From NCBI GenBank assembly GCA_937927975.1, contig CALEZT010000094.1, positions 1 through 50,646 of the forward strand: a stretch of DNA of 50,646 nucleotides, read 5' to 3'. Source of the stretch: an uncultured Phycisphaerales bacterium. GTDB lineage: Bacteria > Planctomycetota > Phycisphaerae > Sedimentisphaerales > Anaerobacaceae. The position numbers and the translations under genes were made by a program. Position 1 is the first letter of the stretch, and every line of letters starts with the position of its first letter. The notes under the pieces are model-generated. The model did not search any database and was not told the DNA's origin. It saw only the letters and a list, made by a program, of their open reading frames with translations. This document shows positions 34,126 to 43,863 of this stretch, piece after piece.

Positions 34126-35511
34126 TCAATCGACTATCTTGATCCTTGCATAGCTGATGGCTGACGCCAATCCCTGACGGATGCCGAGCAGTTCCAGCGT
34201 CTGAGAAGGGGGCGAGCCCGCCCGTACCGTGGCGGTATAGAACTCCGTGAAGGGTTTGGTCAGTGGGACGCGAGTCGCATCGGTCGCAGAACCGTCGGGG
34301 AGGATTTCCAGGACGCGGTTCTCGGAGACGGCGCGGCCGCTCGCGTCAGTGCCCTGGATGTAGTAGAGGACGAACAGACGACCGTCCGGCGTGATCTGGA
34401 ATCGTCCACGGCCAGGCCGCTCATTGGACTTGTCTTCCTCGGCTGCCAACAGAGTGCGACGCGAGAGGACTGTTCCCTTGCGGATCACGGCGTGGTTCAG
34501 CGAATGGCTTTGTTTCTCCTGGGGAAAGAACTTCTCCCGCAGGCGTTCGTCCAGGGCCCGTTCCGTCCAAAGGACGTGTACGTCGCCGTTCGGCGCGAGC
34601 CAGAGGTCTCCCGGCGTGATCCAGCCGCCGGTTTTCTCACGACTGGCGATTTCCACCCAGGGCTCGAACTTCCCGGTCCGGATGTCCGGCGACCATGTAT
34701 AGAACAGGCGACGGAAGTCGTAATCCCACTCCTGGCCTGTGAGCTGTTTCTTGAAGGCCCGCCAAGTGAGGTTCGGCTCGACGATGTCGCTGACGCCGCA
34801 GAAGTGAACCTGGCGATTCTTCAGAGCCACGTTGGGATAGCACACACGGATCGGCTGGGGCTTGGCGTATTCCGCGCCCCAAGGCCAGGGCAGTTGCCCC
34901 TGCGCGCTCCACCGACCGTCACGGTCGAGGAAGGTCCACTCCGCATGGGTATAGCCCACGTTTTGAAACAGGATCAACTCGTGACTGACGCCGTCGGCCG
35001 CGAGACTTCGGTAGGAGTGCTCGGAGAACTTCGGTTCGCCGGACCAGATTGGCAGGATCGTCTCGGCCGGCCTGCTCGAATCCCGCGCAGAGAACCGAAG
35101 GATCTCGGGTCTCGCGGGTCCGGCGTAGGCGTTCGGGTCCTTGTTCAGCGTGGGATTGGCGGAAAGGTAGAGGCGACCGTCGGAGAAGCCGGCCAGGGGA
35201 CAAGGCTCGCGAGTTCGGCCGGACGGATCGACGTATGCCTTTTCCCATCCGCGCAGTCCTCGGCGAAACAGCATCCAGCGACAGTTGTTGAGCGGCTTCG
35301 CTCCCGGGAGGGTCTCCAGACCGCTGGCGAAGACATCCTCCCCGACGCGGACCAGGCACGTGGACCCATGACACCACATCGGCCCGGCCCCGTTGTTGGC
35401 GGACTCGTAGCTGTACACGTCTTCTTCAACTTCGACGATCGGACGAATTGCGGCCTGGACTATCGAAATGCATGCCAGCACGAGCCAGAGAGATACGAGC
35501 TTGGTCCTCAT
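34126..35511 (-). CDS. Secreted beta-propeller-like protein of unknown function
   Basis: This 461-residue protein has a Sec signal peptide (1-20, MRTKLVSLWLVLACISIVQA). The mature part has repeating beta-strand segments, often ending in W or G-D patterns, as in bacterial sialidase-like (BNR_4) propellers, although Asp-box motifs are not clear. It lies 16 bp after the SUMF1-like lipoprotein gene, so it is part of the same unit. A role in binding or hydrolysing a polysaccharide is suggested by context only. Confidence 0.65.
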   Translation of the reverse strand: MRTKLVSLWLVLACISIVQAAIRPIVEVEEDVYSYESANNGAGPMWCHGSTCLVRVGEDVFASGLETLPGAKPLNNCRWMLFRRGLRGWEKAYVDPSGRTREPCPLAGFSDGRLYLSANPTLNKDPNAYAGPARPEILRFSARDSSRPAETILPIWSGEPKFSEHSYRSLAADGVSHELILFQNVGYTHAEWTFLDRDGRWSAQGQLPWPWGAEYAKPQPIRVCYPNVALKNRQVHFCGVSDIVEPNLTWRAFKKQLTGQEWDYDFRRLFYTWSPDIRTGKFEPWVEIASREKTGGWITPGDLWLAPNGDVHVLWTERALDERLREKFFPQEKQSHSLNHAVIRKGTVLSRRTLLAAEEDKSNERPGRGRFQITPDGRLFVLYYIQGTDASGRAVSENRVLEILPDGSATDATRVPLTKPFTEFYTATVRAGSPPSQTLELLGIRQGLASAISYARIKIVD

Positions 35512-35527
35512 GATCGATCCTCACAAT

Positions 35528-36373
35528 TCATTTCGCAGCAGGGGCGTTTCTCACACAGCGGAAGCCATAGATGTCATAGCCGAAGCAGACGTCCACATAG
35601 CCGGGGTTCTCGTTGTAGCGGTATCCGCTGCGGCAGTTGTCGCCACTGAACTTCCACGCGCCGCCGCGGACGACCCGACTGTCGCCTTCTTTCGGCCCCC
35701 GCGGGTTCTCTTTGGGCGACTGTGCGTAATACTCGACCCCATAGAAGTCATTGCACCATTGCCAGAGGTTGCCGCAGATGTCGTAGAGCCCCAAGGGATT
35801 GGGCTTCTTCTGGCCGACGGGCTGGGGATGCCCGCCGGAGTTCTTCTCGAACCAAGCGTAATCACCCAATTGGGACGGGTTGTCGCCAAAGAAGTACGCG
35901 GTCCTGGTCCCGGCCCGGCAGGCGCACTCCCATTCGGCCTCCGTCGGCAGCCGATAGCCATCGGCGTCGAAGTCGCACTCCCATGTGTCCAGGTTGTAGC
36001 AAGGCTTCAGACCCTCGGCCAGCGAGCGGGCATTGCAGAACTTCACGGCGTCCGACCATCGCACCTGCTCGACGGGGTTCTTCGGCGACTTCCAACGAGA
36101 GGGATTGTCGCCCATGACCTTCAGGTAGTGTTCCTGGGTGACCAGGCATTTGTCCATCAGGAACGGGCTCACGGTCACCTCGTGCAGCGGTGCGTCGGGC
36201 TCGTCCTTATCGCCCATGGTAAAGGCGCCGCCGGGGATCAGGACCATTTCCGCCGAGGCCCCGGCCTGCGTCATGGGAGCGATGGATTCTTCGTTCGGGG
36301 TCTTCTCACAGCCGGCGAGCAGGCCCAGCGCAGCGGAAAGAATCAGCACGATTGTGACGGTATCTCTCATCAT
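35528..36373 (-). CDS. SUMF1-like (formylglycine-generating-type) lipoprotein
   Basis: This 281-residue protein starts MMRDTV and has a lipobox LLAG-C22, so it is an exported lipoprotein. The FGE-sulfatase (SUMF1) fold is clear: MVLIPGGAFTMG, DKCLVTQEHY, GYRLPTEAEWE, a G-N-L-W-Q-W segment, RGGAW and GFRCVRN. The first of the two catalytic cysteines of true formylglycine-generating enzymes is replaced (F in RGGAWKF) and only the second remains (DNC). It therefore probably does not activate sulfatases, and no sulfatase is near. Such domains often bind carbohydrates or act in polysaccharide loci. An upstream in-frame start at 36403 lies inside the previous gene. GAGAAG supports 36373. Confidence 0.88.
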   Translation of the reverse strand: MMRDTVTIVLILSAALGLLAGCEKTPNEESIAPMTQAGASAEMVLIPGGAFTMGDKDEPDAPLHEVTVSPFLMDKCLVTQEHYLKVMGDNPSRWKSPKNPVEQVRWSDAVKFCNARSLAEGLKPCYNLDTWECDFDADGYRLPTEAEWECACRAGTRTAYFFGDNPSQLGDYAWFEKNSGGHPQPVGQKKPNPLGLYDICGNLWQWCNDFYGVEYYAQSPKENPRGPKEGDSRVVRGGAWKFSGDNCRSGYRYNENPGYVDVCFGYDIYGFRCVRNAPAAK

Positions 36374-36387
36374 TGCAGACTTCTCTT

Positions 36388-38196
36388 TCAATAATTGGCC
36401 CAAATTTCATAGCCATCAGGATTTCGGAGACACTGCCGGCATCGATTCCGGATCTCCCGTGCGATCTCAACCGCCGCGGGTTGGTCGAGGCAACCGGCGC
36501 CCGCCTCCTGGAACAGCTTGCGGATGAGCATGTGGTATTGTGCGACAACGCCGTCCTGCGCGCCGCCCACTCCTCGCCATTGTTTGCCCAACTCGAGGCA
36601 GGCCGGCAGGTTCCTGGCGTCCTTCCTTGCGGTCAACGCGATGGTCTTGCGGGCCAACTCGTCCGCATAGGCCGCGGATTTCATGTTCTCCTTCTCGACC
36701 TCGTAGATCTGCGGTATTCGTTCTGCAATCTGCTCCAGGCTGTCGATGTACGGCTTCAACGCAGGGGACTTGCTTTGCTGTTCTCGCAGGAACCTCGATA
36801 GGTCCTCGGCAAAGGCTCGGTATTCGTCGATCCTCTCCAAGTGTTGTTTGACGAAGTAGATCATGTCGCCGACGGCTTCCTTGATGTATTCCGCCTTCTC
36901 GACCTCTTGTCCCGCGTGGAACACGGCCTCGATGGCTTCCGTGCAGCCGCAGGTGCAGGCTCGTCGGATGCCCTCGGCGCCTCGTCGGTGGTGGGTGCGA
37001 AGCCTGCGGCCGGGCAGGTCGAGGATCGACTCACAGGCCTGCCGACCCAGGGTCGCCTTGAGGATCTCTACAGGCGAACTCACCGGAAGCGGCGATCCCT
37101 CGCCCTCCAGGAAGTAGGTGAGAGACTCGCCCCTGGGCATCACCTTCTTGCTCAATCGGTAGCAGGCCTTGTCTCCGTCGAACCAGACGGGATAAGCGTA
37201 CATGCCGGGAACGCCCCGCCAGATCTGGCCTTTGCTCTGGCGGAAGGGGAAACGGGTCTTCACGCCGGCCTCTTCCAACTGCGTAACCCAGCGGGCGGGA
37301 AAGGGGCGTTTCCACGGGATCGTCACATCCTTCTCCAGAAAGGATGCGGTCAGCGGTTCCCGGTGCCAGATGCCGGGCGCTTCCAGAAGGGCCAGGTAGA
37401 CGCTCTGCCCGTCGCAATCGAAGTCGATGCACTCGACAAGCTGATTGCCCATCTCCGTCTTGCCACGTCCGAACCGCAGTTGCTGCTTTCCCTCGGGCCA
37501 GGTCATTACCAGCAGGCGATTCTCTCCTTTGAGCAAGCCGAAAAAGACGTTCTCAGCCGGAACGGAAAGCCCATCTTTCGACGGATACTTGTCCAGATCG
37601 ATGATCAGATCGTCGCCAATGAAGTCCGGCGCCACGCCGTATGCGATCTCGCTTTGCAGACGAATCCCCTTCGTGTTCGTCCCAGGTCTGATCTCGACGA
37701 TCTCGGTTCTATCGAACGCCAGGGTTGCCGTCCCTGTATCCCAGATGAATTCGATCGCCGCCTCGTTGCCGGTGTTTCGAAGGATCCTGCATCGACCGCC
37801 ATTGAAAGGTCCTGGTTTGACCGGCATCACAGAGAACCCCAGAGCGCCGGGGCCGGGATCGGACTTCGAGGAAATCACGCATTGCCCTTTCTCCGGCCAG
37901 AACACCGCCGTGAAGCGGCCATTCTCGACCACGGCTCTTCCCGCGAAGGTGTACTCCCGCCCATGGAAACCCGGGTCGGAGAACGCCTTGGCCGGATCGG
38001 CCTCAAGTGTCAGCAGGTCGGTGGGCACGACCTGCCACCCGTTCCTGTTTCCAGCATCGACCTTTTCGTCAAAACGCGTCTGCGTGTCCCAGACCACGAC
38101 AGGGGCTGCGGACTGGTCGGCCCGCGCTGCCGACGATCCCAGGAGTGTGATAATCAGAGCCGCCCGAACAACGCGGCTGCGGTGAGGTGACTTCAT
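36388..38196 (-). CDS. Large exported protein of unknown function
   Basis: This 602-residue protein has a signal peptide (about 1-26, MKSPHRSRVVRAALIITLLGSS). A beta-rich half follows (about 30-400, many D-G and W residues), then a helical C-terminal half (about 420-602) with a Cys cluster C414-T-C416-G-C418. I do not recognise the family. The upstream half resembles the beta-sandwich parts of polysaccharide-processing proteins, which is only an impression. ATG 38196 is preceded by GGATAGAGG and lies 11 bp after the stop of the Asp-box protein gene. The longer open frame upstream in the same phase is a shadow of that gene. Confidence 0.6.
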   Translation of the reverse strand: MKSPHRSRVVRAALIITLLGSSAARADQSAAPVVVWDTQTRFDEKVDAGNRNGWQVVPTDLLTLEADPAKAFSDPGFHGREYTFAGRAVVENGRFTAVFWPEKGQCVISSKSDPGPGALGFSVMPVKPGPFNGGRCRILRNTGNEAAIEFIWDTGTATLAFDRTEIVEIRPGTNTKGIRLQSEIAYGVAPDFIGDDLIIDLDKYPSKDGLSVPAENVFFGLLKGENRLLVMTWPEGKQQLRFGRGKTEMGNQLVECIDFDCDGQSVYLALLEAPGIWHREPLTASFLEKDVTIPWKRPFPARWVTQLEEAGVKTRFPFRQSKGQIWRGVPGMYAYPVWFDGDKACYRLSKKVMPRGESLTYFLEGEGSPLPVSSPVEILKATLGRQACESILDLPGRRLRTHHRRGAEGIRRACTCGCTEAIEAVFHAGQEVEKAEYIKEAVGDMIYFVKQHLERIDEYRAFAEDLSRFLREQQSKSPALKPYIDSLEQIAERIPQIYEVEKENMKSAAYADELARKTIALTARKDARNLPACLELGKQWRGVGGAQDGVVAQYHMLIRKLFQEAGAGCLDQPAAVEIAREIRNRCRQCLRNPDGYEIWANY

Positions 38197-38207
38197 GGCC
38201 TCTATCC

Positions 38208-40475
38208 TTACTGTATGCTCTGTTTCTCCGGCGGCTCGGGAGCAACTGGTCCTCGCCAGATGCTGCCGCCAAACGTTGTGACGTACATCCGGTTCTCGTC
38301 GGACGGGTCGAACACGATCCGTTGGATATTCGAGAACGGCAGGTCGTCGAAGGCCTGCCACGTCCGACCGTCGTCGCGCGAGAGCCACAGCCCCGCGCCG
38401 GGGGCGCCTTCGGTGAGCGTCATGTAGATCCAGCGGTCGCGCTTCGGGTGGAAGTACCCGCCGAAGGTCTGCGGGCCTTCGCGACCGATTCGTTGCCAGG
38501 TCGTGCCGCCGTCGTCGGTGCGATAGAGACCGCCGGATTGGTCGCCTCGGCCCGCGTCGCATACGCCCACGAGGATGACGCTGCTGTTGCGCGGGTGGAC
38601 CGAGAAGTCCTTGGGATACAGGAAGAGCTGTGACGCGTTGACCTTTTCCCATGTTTCGGCCTGGTCCCTGGACCGGTACAGCCCGACCCCTTCGCTCGCA
38701 AGTGGCTGCCCGCGCGCGGGGCGCATCGCGCAGATCATCGCAAAGAGTGTCCCGTCCTCGTGGAGAACGACGCGGGAGACCCGCATGTTCTGCGGATGGC
38801 CCAGACCGTTCCTCTTGAGCGTCCAGGTCATGCCGTCGTCTGTCGATTTGTAGATGCCCTCCATGAAGACCCCGGCGTAGAGGGTACGCGAGTCGGCAGG
38901 GCTTCGGGGGTCGAGCACGATGGAAGTCACCGGTCGAGCGGGGAGGCCCTTTGCATCGGCCTGCCACGATGCGCCGAAATCCTGCGAGATGCAGACTCCG
39001 CCGGGACCGTTGTGGCCATGGCGTTCGGAGATGATGTTGTCGTTGGGGATGTCATGCACGTCGGAGAACGCGCCCCACATCCTGCCTGGCCGGTCGGGAT
39101 CGAAAGCGATCTCATAGCAGGTGTTTCGCCAGGGGGCCCAGTTGCTCTTGTCCCACCAGATCCACGTCTTGCCTGCGTCCAGCGAGCGGGCGAAACCGAT
39201 GTCCGTGTACGCGATGTAATGGCGGTTGGCTTCGTGCGGATCGATGTAATAGCCCCAGGTTGTGGTGACGACCAGTCCGGTGCAGGCCCACGCGCAGCCC
39301 GGCCTGGCCTCCTGGCCGGGGGCGGGATAGGTGTCGCCATTGAACCATGTCCGGCCGCCGTCATGGGTGATGTAGCTCTGGCTCCAGACGAGGATCAGGC
39401 GATTGGGATCGCTGTTGCGGATCGCGGCTGCAAACGGCGCATCACCTCCCTTGAGGGATTGGCCCGTCGATACCGTGACGTAATTCGGAGCCACGTTGTA
39501 CTGCTTGAATCGCGGGTCCTGAAAGTACGTGGCCCGCCATGTGTCGCCTCCATCGTCGCTGCGGTACACCGTCTCATGGTGGGGCGGATGGAAGCCGGTG
39601 CTGGTGTTCGTGACGTAGACCGTCAGCGGCCGGGCGTCGGTGGTCAGGATGTGTCGATACTGCGCGATCGGACCATAGGACCACTGATCCATTTGCGTGG
39701 TATCCAGATTGATGCCTTGGCCCATCGCCCGCTGCCAGGAGTCGCCGCCGTCGAGGGAACGATAGACCCCGCCCTGCAGGGCGTCGTTCTCCAGCTTGCT
39801 GGTCACCGTGCAGTAGAGCCTGTCCTCACCGCCTGCGAAACCGTGGATCTCGTTCCAGGGCAGCCCGTTCGTCTTCGGGGTCCAGGTCCGCCCTTCGTCG
39901 TCCGAACGCCAGATGCCCTCGCTCGTGCCTACGAAGAGCGTGCGGTTGCGGAAGTGAAAGCCGATTGTTTGTCCACGCGGACCCTGGCAGGCCGTCCAGG
40001 TGACGCCTGCGTCCTGCGAGAGATGGCACCGTCCATCGCTTGTTCCCGCGAGCAGGATGGCGGGATCGGATGGATGGATCGATATCGCGCCGGAGAGGGA
40101 ACGTCGCAGATCTCCGATGGGCGAGAAGGTCCTGCCTCGATCCCGGCTGATCCGAAGCTCGCCGCCGGAGGAGGCGTAGATCACGTTGGCGTCTGTGGGA
40201 TGAAATGCCGGGCGGCATCGCGTGTCGCTTCGCAGTTGGGCGTGGTGGATCATCCGCCAGTTTCGCCCCCCGTCCTCGGAGATGTACGCGGCGCCCATGT
40301 CGCAGTTGAGCATCATGAGGTTCGGGTCCGCGGGCGAGATGGCAGGCGAGAACATCCCGCCTCCGCCGGACAAGCCCATGGATTCCCATTGGCCCAGAGT
40401 CAGTCCCGGCAACAGGAGAGTTGGGAACAGCCATATGCCGAGACACTTGATCGGATCGAATGACCGGTGTTTCAT
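38208..40475 (-). CDS. Secreted Asp-box (BNR) beta-propeller, GH74/sortilin-like
   Basis: This 755-residue protein has a signal peptide (about 1-28). The mature part is filled with 13 Asp-box motifs (S/T-x-D-x-G-x-T-W type, such as SEDGGRNW, SDDEGRTW and STDDGMTW). The motifs run almost to the C terminus, which fits a two-propeller arrangement as in GH74 xyloglucanases or sortilin-like domains. The catalytic Asp residues of GH74 cannot be judged by eye. It ends with SIQ-stop, 11 bp before the next gene. Expected role: binding or hydrolysing a polysaccharide outside the cell. Confidence 0.8.
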   Translation of the reverse strand: MKHRSFDPIKCLGIWLFPTLLLPGLTLGQWESMGLSGGGGMFSPAISPADPNLMMLNCDMGAAYISEDGGRNWRMIHHAQLRSDTRCRPAFHPTDANVIYASSGGELRISRDRGRTFSPIGDLRRSLSGAISIHPSDPAILLAGTSDGRCHLSQDAGVTWTACQGPRGQTIGFHFRNRTLFVGTSEGIWRSDDEGRTWTPKTNGLPWNEIHGFAGGEDRLYCTVTSKLENDALQGGVYRSLDGGDSWQRAMGQGINLDTTQMDQWSYGPIAQYRHILTTDARPLTVYVTNTSTGFHPPHHETVYRSDDGGDTWRATYFQDPRFKQYNVAPNYVTVSTGQSLKGGDAPFAAAIRNSDPNRLILVWSQSYITHDGGRTWFNGDTYPAPGQEARPGCAWACTGLVVTTTWGYYIDPHEANRHYIAYTDIGFARSLDAGKTWIWWDKSNWAPWRNTCYEIAFDPDRPGRMWGAFSDVHDIPNDNIISERHGHNGPGGVCISQDFGASWQADAKGLPARPVTSIVLDPRSPADSRTLYAGVFMEGIYKSTDDGMTWTLKRNGLGHPQNMRVSRVVLHEDGTLFAMICAMRPARGQPLASEGVGLYRSRDQAETWEKVNASQLFLYPKDFSVHPRNSSVILVGVCDAGRGDQSGGLYRTDDGGTTWQRIGREGPQTFGGYFHPKRDRWIYMTLTEGAPGAGLWLSRDDGRTWQAFDDLPFSNIQRIVFDPSDENRMYVTTFGGSIWRGPVAPEPPEKQSIQ

Positions 40476-40547
40476 GCGTACTTCCTCATGATCCGCAGGT
40501 ATTCGCGGTCTGCAGAGACTGACGACGGTTCAAGTCAAGATGGGTTC

Positions 40548-41768
40548 TCATCGAGTCGTTCCTTCCCGGTCAACGATCGGTGTCCCTTGGCGGGCAAAGA
40601 ACCAGGGGGTAGTGGATAGGCCGCTCCAGCCGGATGGATTGTGGTTGGCGATGAAGACTCGCCGGAGCGTTTCATCGTAGGGGACCAGGGCCGTCCAGAG
40701 CACACCGGGCGAATTTCTCCAGCGTTCGTCCGGCGGGCCGCCATCGATGCGCTGGAACCTGGCCCGAGCCACCTGTTGGTTCCACATGAAGTCGCGATTC
40801 GTCGCGATCAGGCGGTCGATGTCGGCCCTGGTGAAGACCAATCCGTGCTCGAAGGCGGTGACGATCGCCTCGACGTCGATTCCGTAGTAGCCGCCGTTGG
40901 GGTGGACGCCAATCCAGTGCTTGGGTGAACCGTCGGGCTTGTAGTCCCACGGTCCGGCCGGGTCCCAGTAGTTCCAGACGAAGCACTTGCCGTCCTCCCT
41001 CGTCTTCATTCGTGATCGCATGAGCTGGAACCACTTCCGGGCCCGCGCGCGGTAGACGGGTTTGCCAATCGCGTCGTGCATCGCGATCAACCACTGGGCG
41101 ATGTGGTTCTCTTTGTTGGCGGGATTGGAGAACCCCTCCGTCGCCCTCCGGGCATAGCCCTCCGTCCACTGCGCGGTGTTCGGATCGATGCCGAAGCGGG
41201 GGACCACCCAGAGCCCGCCTTCGGGGACGTCCCGCCAGCAGCCGCGAGAATCCCATTTGTCGAAGACGCGTTCGGCCAGATCGAGATACGTGCGAACCTT
41301 CGGGGCGAACTTCTCCTGGATTGCAGGGGTCTTGAGGATCTCGCCTGCCATGAGCACCACCGGACGCAGAAGCATCGCCTCACCCAGCAGACTGTCGGCA
41401 TGGAAAGTCTCGGCGGCGTCCATTCCGCCCTTGGGCCAGCCCAGGAAGCCGTCCGGCTCTTTGACTGCCCGTCGGATGCAGGAGTCCGCCCAATCGATGA
41501 GCATCTCGATCCACTTGGGGTCGCGTGTCGCCAGGTATCCGTAATAGAAGCCGTTGAGAAAGGGGCTGACCAGCCAGCCCAGTTCCTCGCCCATCTCCCT
41601 GTCGCAATAGCGCGAACGGGCGTCGCCCAGGATGTTTCGCTCCCAGCGGGCAAGCCAATCGCGCGTGGATGCCTCGGTCTGGGGGCGCTCATCCGCTTCA
41701 GCCGCCATGCTCCAGGCGGCCACGGGTCCGGCCAGGGCGATGGTCTTGAGCAAGTCACGACGTTTCAT
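40548..41768 (-). CDS. Tat-exported alpha/alpha-toroid-like protein
   Basis: This 406-residue protein has a twin-arginine signal (MKRRDLLKTIALAG...). The mature part is helical with repeated W, Y and G-rich segments (CDREMGEELGWLVSPFLNG, NWYD/HPNGGYYG type), like alpha/alpha toroids of unsaturated glucuronyl hydrolases and lyases, although I cannot place it in a named family. ATG 41768 lies just 14 bp after the heparinase-like gene. Tat export suggests folding, perhaps with a cofactor, in the cytoplasm. Confidence 0.7.
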   Translation of the reverse strand: MKRRDLLKTIALAGPVAAWSMAAEADERPQTEASTRDWLARWERNILGDARSRYCDREMGEELGWLVSPFLNGFYYGYLATRDPKWIEMLIDWADSCIRRAVKEPDGFLGWPKGGMDAAETFHADSLLGEAMLLRPVVLMAGEILKTPAIQEKFAPKVRTYLDLAERVFDKWDSRGCWRDVPEGGLWVVPRFGIDPNTAQWTEGYARRATEGFSNPANKENHIAQWLIAMHDAIGKPVYRARARKWFQLMRSRMKTREDGKCFVWNYWDPAGPWDYKPDGSPKHWIGVHPNGGYYGIDVEAIVTAFEHGLVFTRADIDRLIATNRDFMWNQQVARARFQRIDGGPPDERWRNSPGVLWTALVPYDETLRRVFIANHNPSGWSGLSTTPWFFARQGTPIVDREGTTR

Positions 41769-41781
41769 GGTGTGAATCACC

Positions 41782-43863
41782 CTATTGATATTGCGCCTCC
41801 GTGTCGATGACCGTCGCGAGGGGGCCGTCGTTGATGGTTCCGCCGAGTTCGCCGGCGGAGTTGAATCGCACCCGCCACCTGCCCTCGATGTCGACTCCGG
41901 CCGGCGGGGCGAACGTGACCTCGGCCGGTCGGCCTGCCTGCTCGTTGGCGATCTCGAAAACGTGCAGGAAGAGTGTGCGTGCATCCTGGTCGTCGTCGCC
42001 CACTTCGATTCGCCAGGGGCAGATCGGCGGTTTGGTCCGCCCTTCGCTCATGTGGTTATACTGTGCCGTGGGCTCCAGCGGATGTCCCCAGGCCTCCTGG
42101 CCGGGCCCGCCGCGGGTGACAATCTGGGCTTTCACAGGCAGCAGGGTGTGCAGGAACATCCGGCACCGGCCGCGGGAGAAGACCTCTCTGTCGCCATCGG
42201 CCTCGGGCAGGCTCAGCCAGGTCAGGCGGTTGTCCTGGCGTACGGGTTCCGTCGGGACGTGCAGGAAGAAGTGCCGCGAGAACTCGGGGCGGGTTGCCTC
42301 CACGCGATCGAACACGACGAAGAATTCTCGCTCGCCCCGCAGATAGAGGAATTGCCGCGTCACCTCGCGGGCTTTGGTCTGGTTGTAGCCCTTCGTGATG
42401 TCGGCGGCCGCGTAGGTGTAACGGGAGTTGTGCTCGAAGGCCACGATACGACCGCGTTCCTGGGGCAGATTGCCCTCGTAGACATGTCGCAGGAGCCCGC
42501 CGTCATTCTCGTTGTTCTTGTCCCGCCGGAACCTTTCGTTCGGGTCGTAGATCGTCACGATGTTGAAGATCAGCGACCCACCGGCGTAGTGGTCCGAGTC
42601 GTTGTGGCCCTGGCCACCCTGGCGCGAGACGAGGGCCCCTCGCTTGGAGATCAAAAAGTGCCCCTCGTCGTCTCTTGCATGCCCTGCGAATTGCGGCCCG
42701 CAGCCGAAGAAGGCCCAGGTCGCGTTCGGATCGTTCCACGCGCTTCGCATGTACACGTGTCCGGCCCCTGGGAACAGGTAGCCCAAGGGCAGGCGATCGG
42801 GCGAGGTCGCCTCAAGGGCTGGGTCGTAGCAGGCGACCCGTTGCCATCGCTCCTTCAGCCATTCTCTGCCGCGATCGGAGAACCACTGCGAAAGCCCGTC
42901 GCGAAGCATCGGAGCGGCCCGAGCGAACGCGGCGGGGCGGGCCCCGTCTCCGTCGTCGATCCAGGCGGTGCGGTCGTTGTGGGGCATCGTCGTATAGGCC
43001 ACCCAGCGGGGCGACTCCACGGGGTATCCCCAGGGCTTCGTCTGCGCGAACAGGTCGATGCCTGTGGCGGTCCCCCAGGCGTGGAAAGAATAGGGGATCA
43101 CGGTGACGGGACCGTAGCCGCCGTGGCCGTAGGATTCCGACCAGACGCCGCCCATGCGGTTGAATGCGGGAATGCACTCGGTCGGCACTCGCTGATTCCA
43201 GGAATCGAGGAAGGTCCGTGCGTCGGCTTCGTGCCTCGTTCCCTCGCCGGCGATGGCCAGGGCGATCAGCAGCTTCTGCGTGATCGAATCCCGGCTGTTC
43301 ATGATGTTCAGGTGGATGGGACCCCAGGTTTGATTGTATTCCCAGTGGCCCCACTTGAGCAGGATTCTCGGCTCCTCGGTGAAGAATCGAAGCCAGGAGC
43401 CCAGCGCGTCCCCAAAGAGGATTCGCTGCTCCTGCGTCATCGCGTCGTAGATCCAGTCGTAGGCGATGGCGTGGTAGCCAAAGTGGCTGCCCTTGCGGTT
43501 CGAGATGATCGCGCCGTCGCCCCATTGTTTGATGACGACGTCGGCATAGGGCCGAGCGTCGCGGCCCCGTTGTCGCTCGACGAGGTATGCCAGGCCGCAG
43601 TTCATCAGGTCTTCCGGGATCGACCATGCATTGGCGAGGGCTGGGATAGCGCCCCGGCGGACCGCCTCATCGGCTCGCTGCTTGACGACCGCATAGTCCT
43701 GGGCCAGCGGCCCGTCGCAGCGTCGGGCCATCTCCTGGACGTCCTCGATGAAGAGCCTCGGATGAGAGGTCTTGATCTGGTAGGCCCCCTGGCCGCGGCA
43801 AACGACAGGCCAGATCAGGGACGCCACCAACGCCCACGCGATGACAGAACTTCGGAGGATCAT
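41782..43863 (-). CDS. Secreted heparinase II/III-like polysaccharide lyase
   Basis: This 693-residue protein has a Sec signal peptide (1-25), a helical toroid-like domain (about 30-370) and a beta-sheet domain typical of heparinase II/III (PF07940). In the sheet domain GHARDDEGHFLISKRGAL (394-411) holds the conserved His395 and His402. N177-Q-T-W in the toroid could be the lyase's charge-neutralising site. Members cleave acidic polysaccharides by beta-elimination, but specificity varies. It is the first gene of the minus-strand operon. Confidence 0.88.
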   Translation of the reverse strand: MILRSSVIAWALVASLIWPVVCRGQGAYQIKTSHPRLFIEDVQEMARRCDGPLAQDYAVVKQRADEAVRRGAIPALANAWSIPEDLMNCGLAYLVERQRGRDARPYADVVIKQWGDGAIISNRKGSHFGYHAIAYDWIYDAMTQEQRILFGDALGSWLRFFTEEPRILLKWGHWEYNQTWGPIHLNIMNSRDSITQKLLIALAIAGEGTRHEADARTFLDSWNQRVPTECIPAFNRMGGVWSESYGHGGYGPVTVIPYSFHAWGTATGIDLFAQTKPWGYPVESPRWVAYTTMPHNDRTAWIDDGDGARPAAFARAAPMLRDGLSQWFSDRGREWLKERWQRVACYDPALEATSPDRLPLGYLFPGAGHVYMRSAWNDPNATWAFFGCGPQFAGHARDDEGHFLISKRGALVSRQGGQGHNDSDHYAGGSLIFNIVTIYDPNERFRRDKNNENDGGLLRHVYEGNLPQERGRIVAFEHNSRYTYAAADITKGYNQTKAREVTRQFLYLRGEREFFVVFDRVEATRPEFSRHFFLHVPTEPVRQDNRLTWLSLPEADGDREVFSRGRCRMFLHTLLPVKAQIVTRGGPGQEAWGHPLEPTAQYNHMSEGRTKPPICPWRIEVGDDDQDARTLFLHVFEIANEQAGRPAEVTFAPPAGVDIEGRWRVRFNSAGELGGTINDGPLATVIDTEAQYQ

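Noticed and set aside
36388..38967. 859-codon version of the unknown exported protein
   Set aside because: The upstream part overlaps the Asp-box gene out of frame. The signal peptide and ribosome site put the start at 38196.
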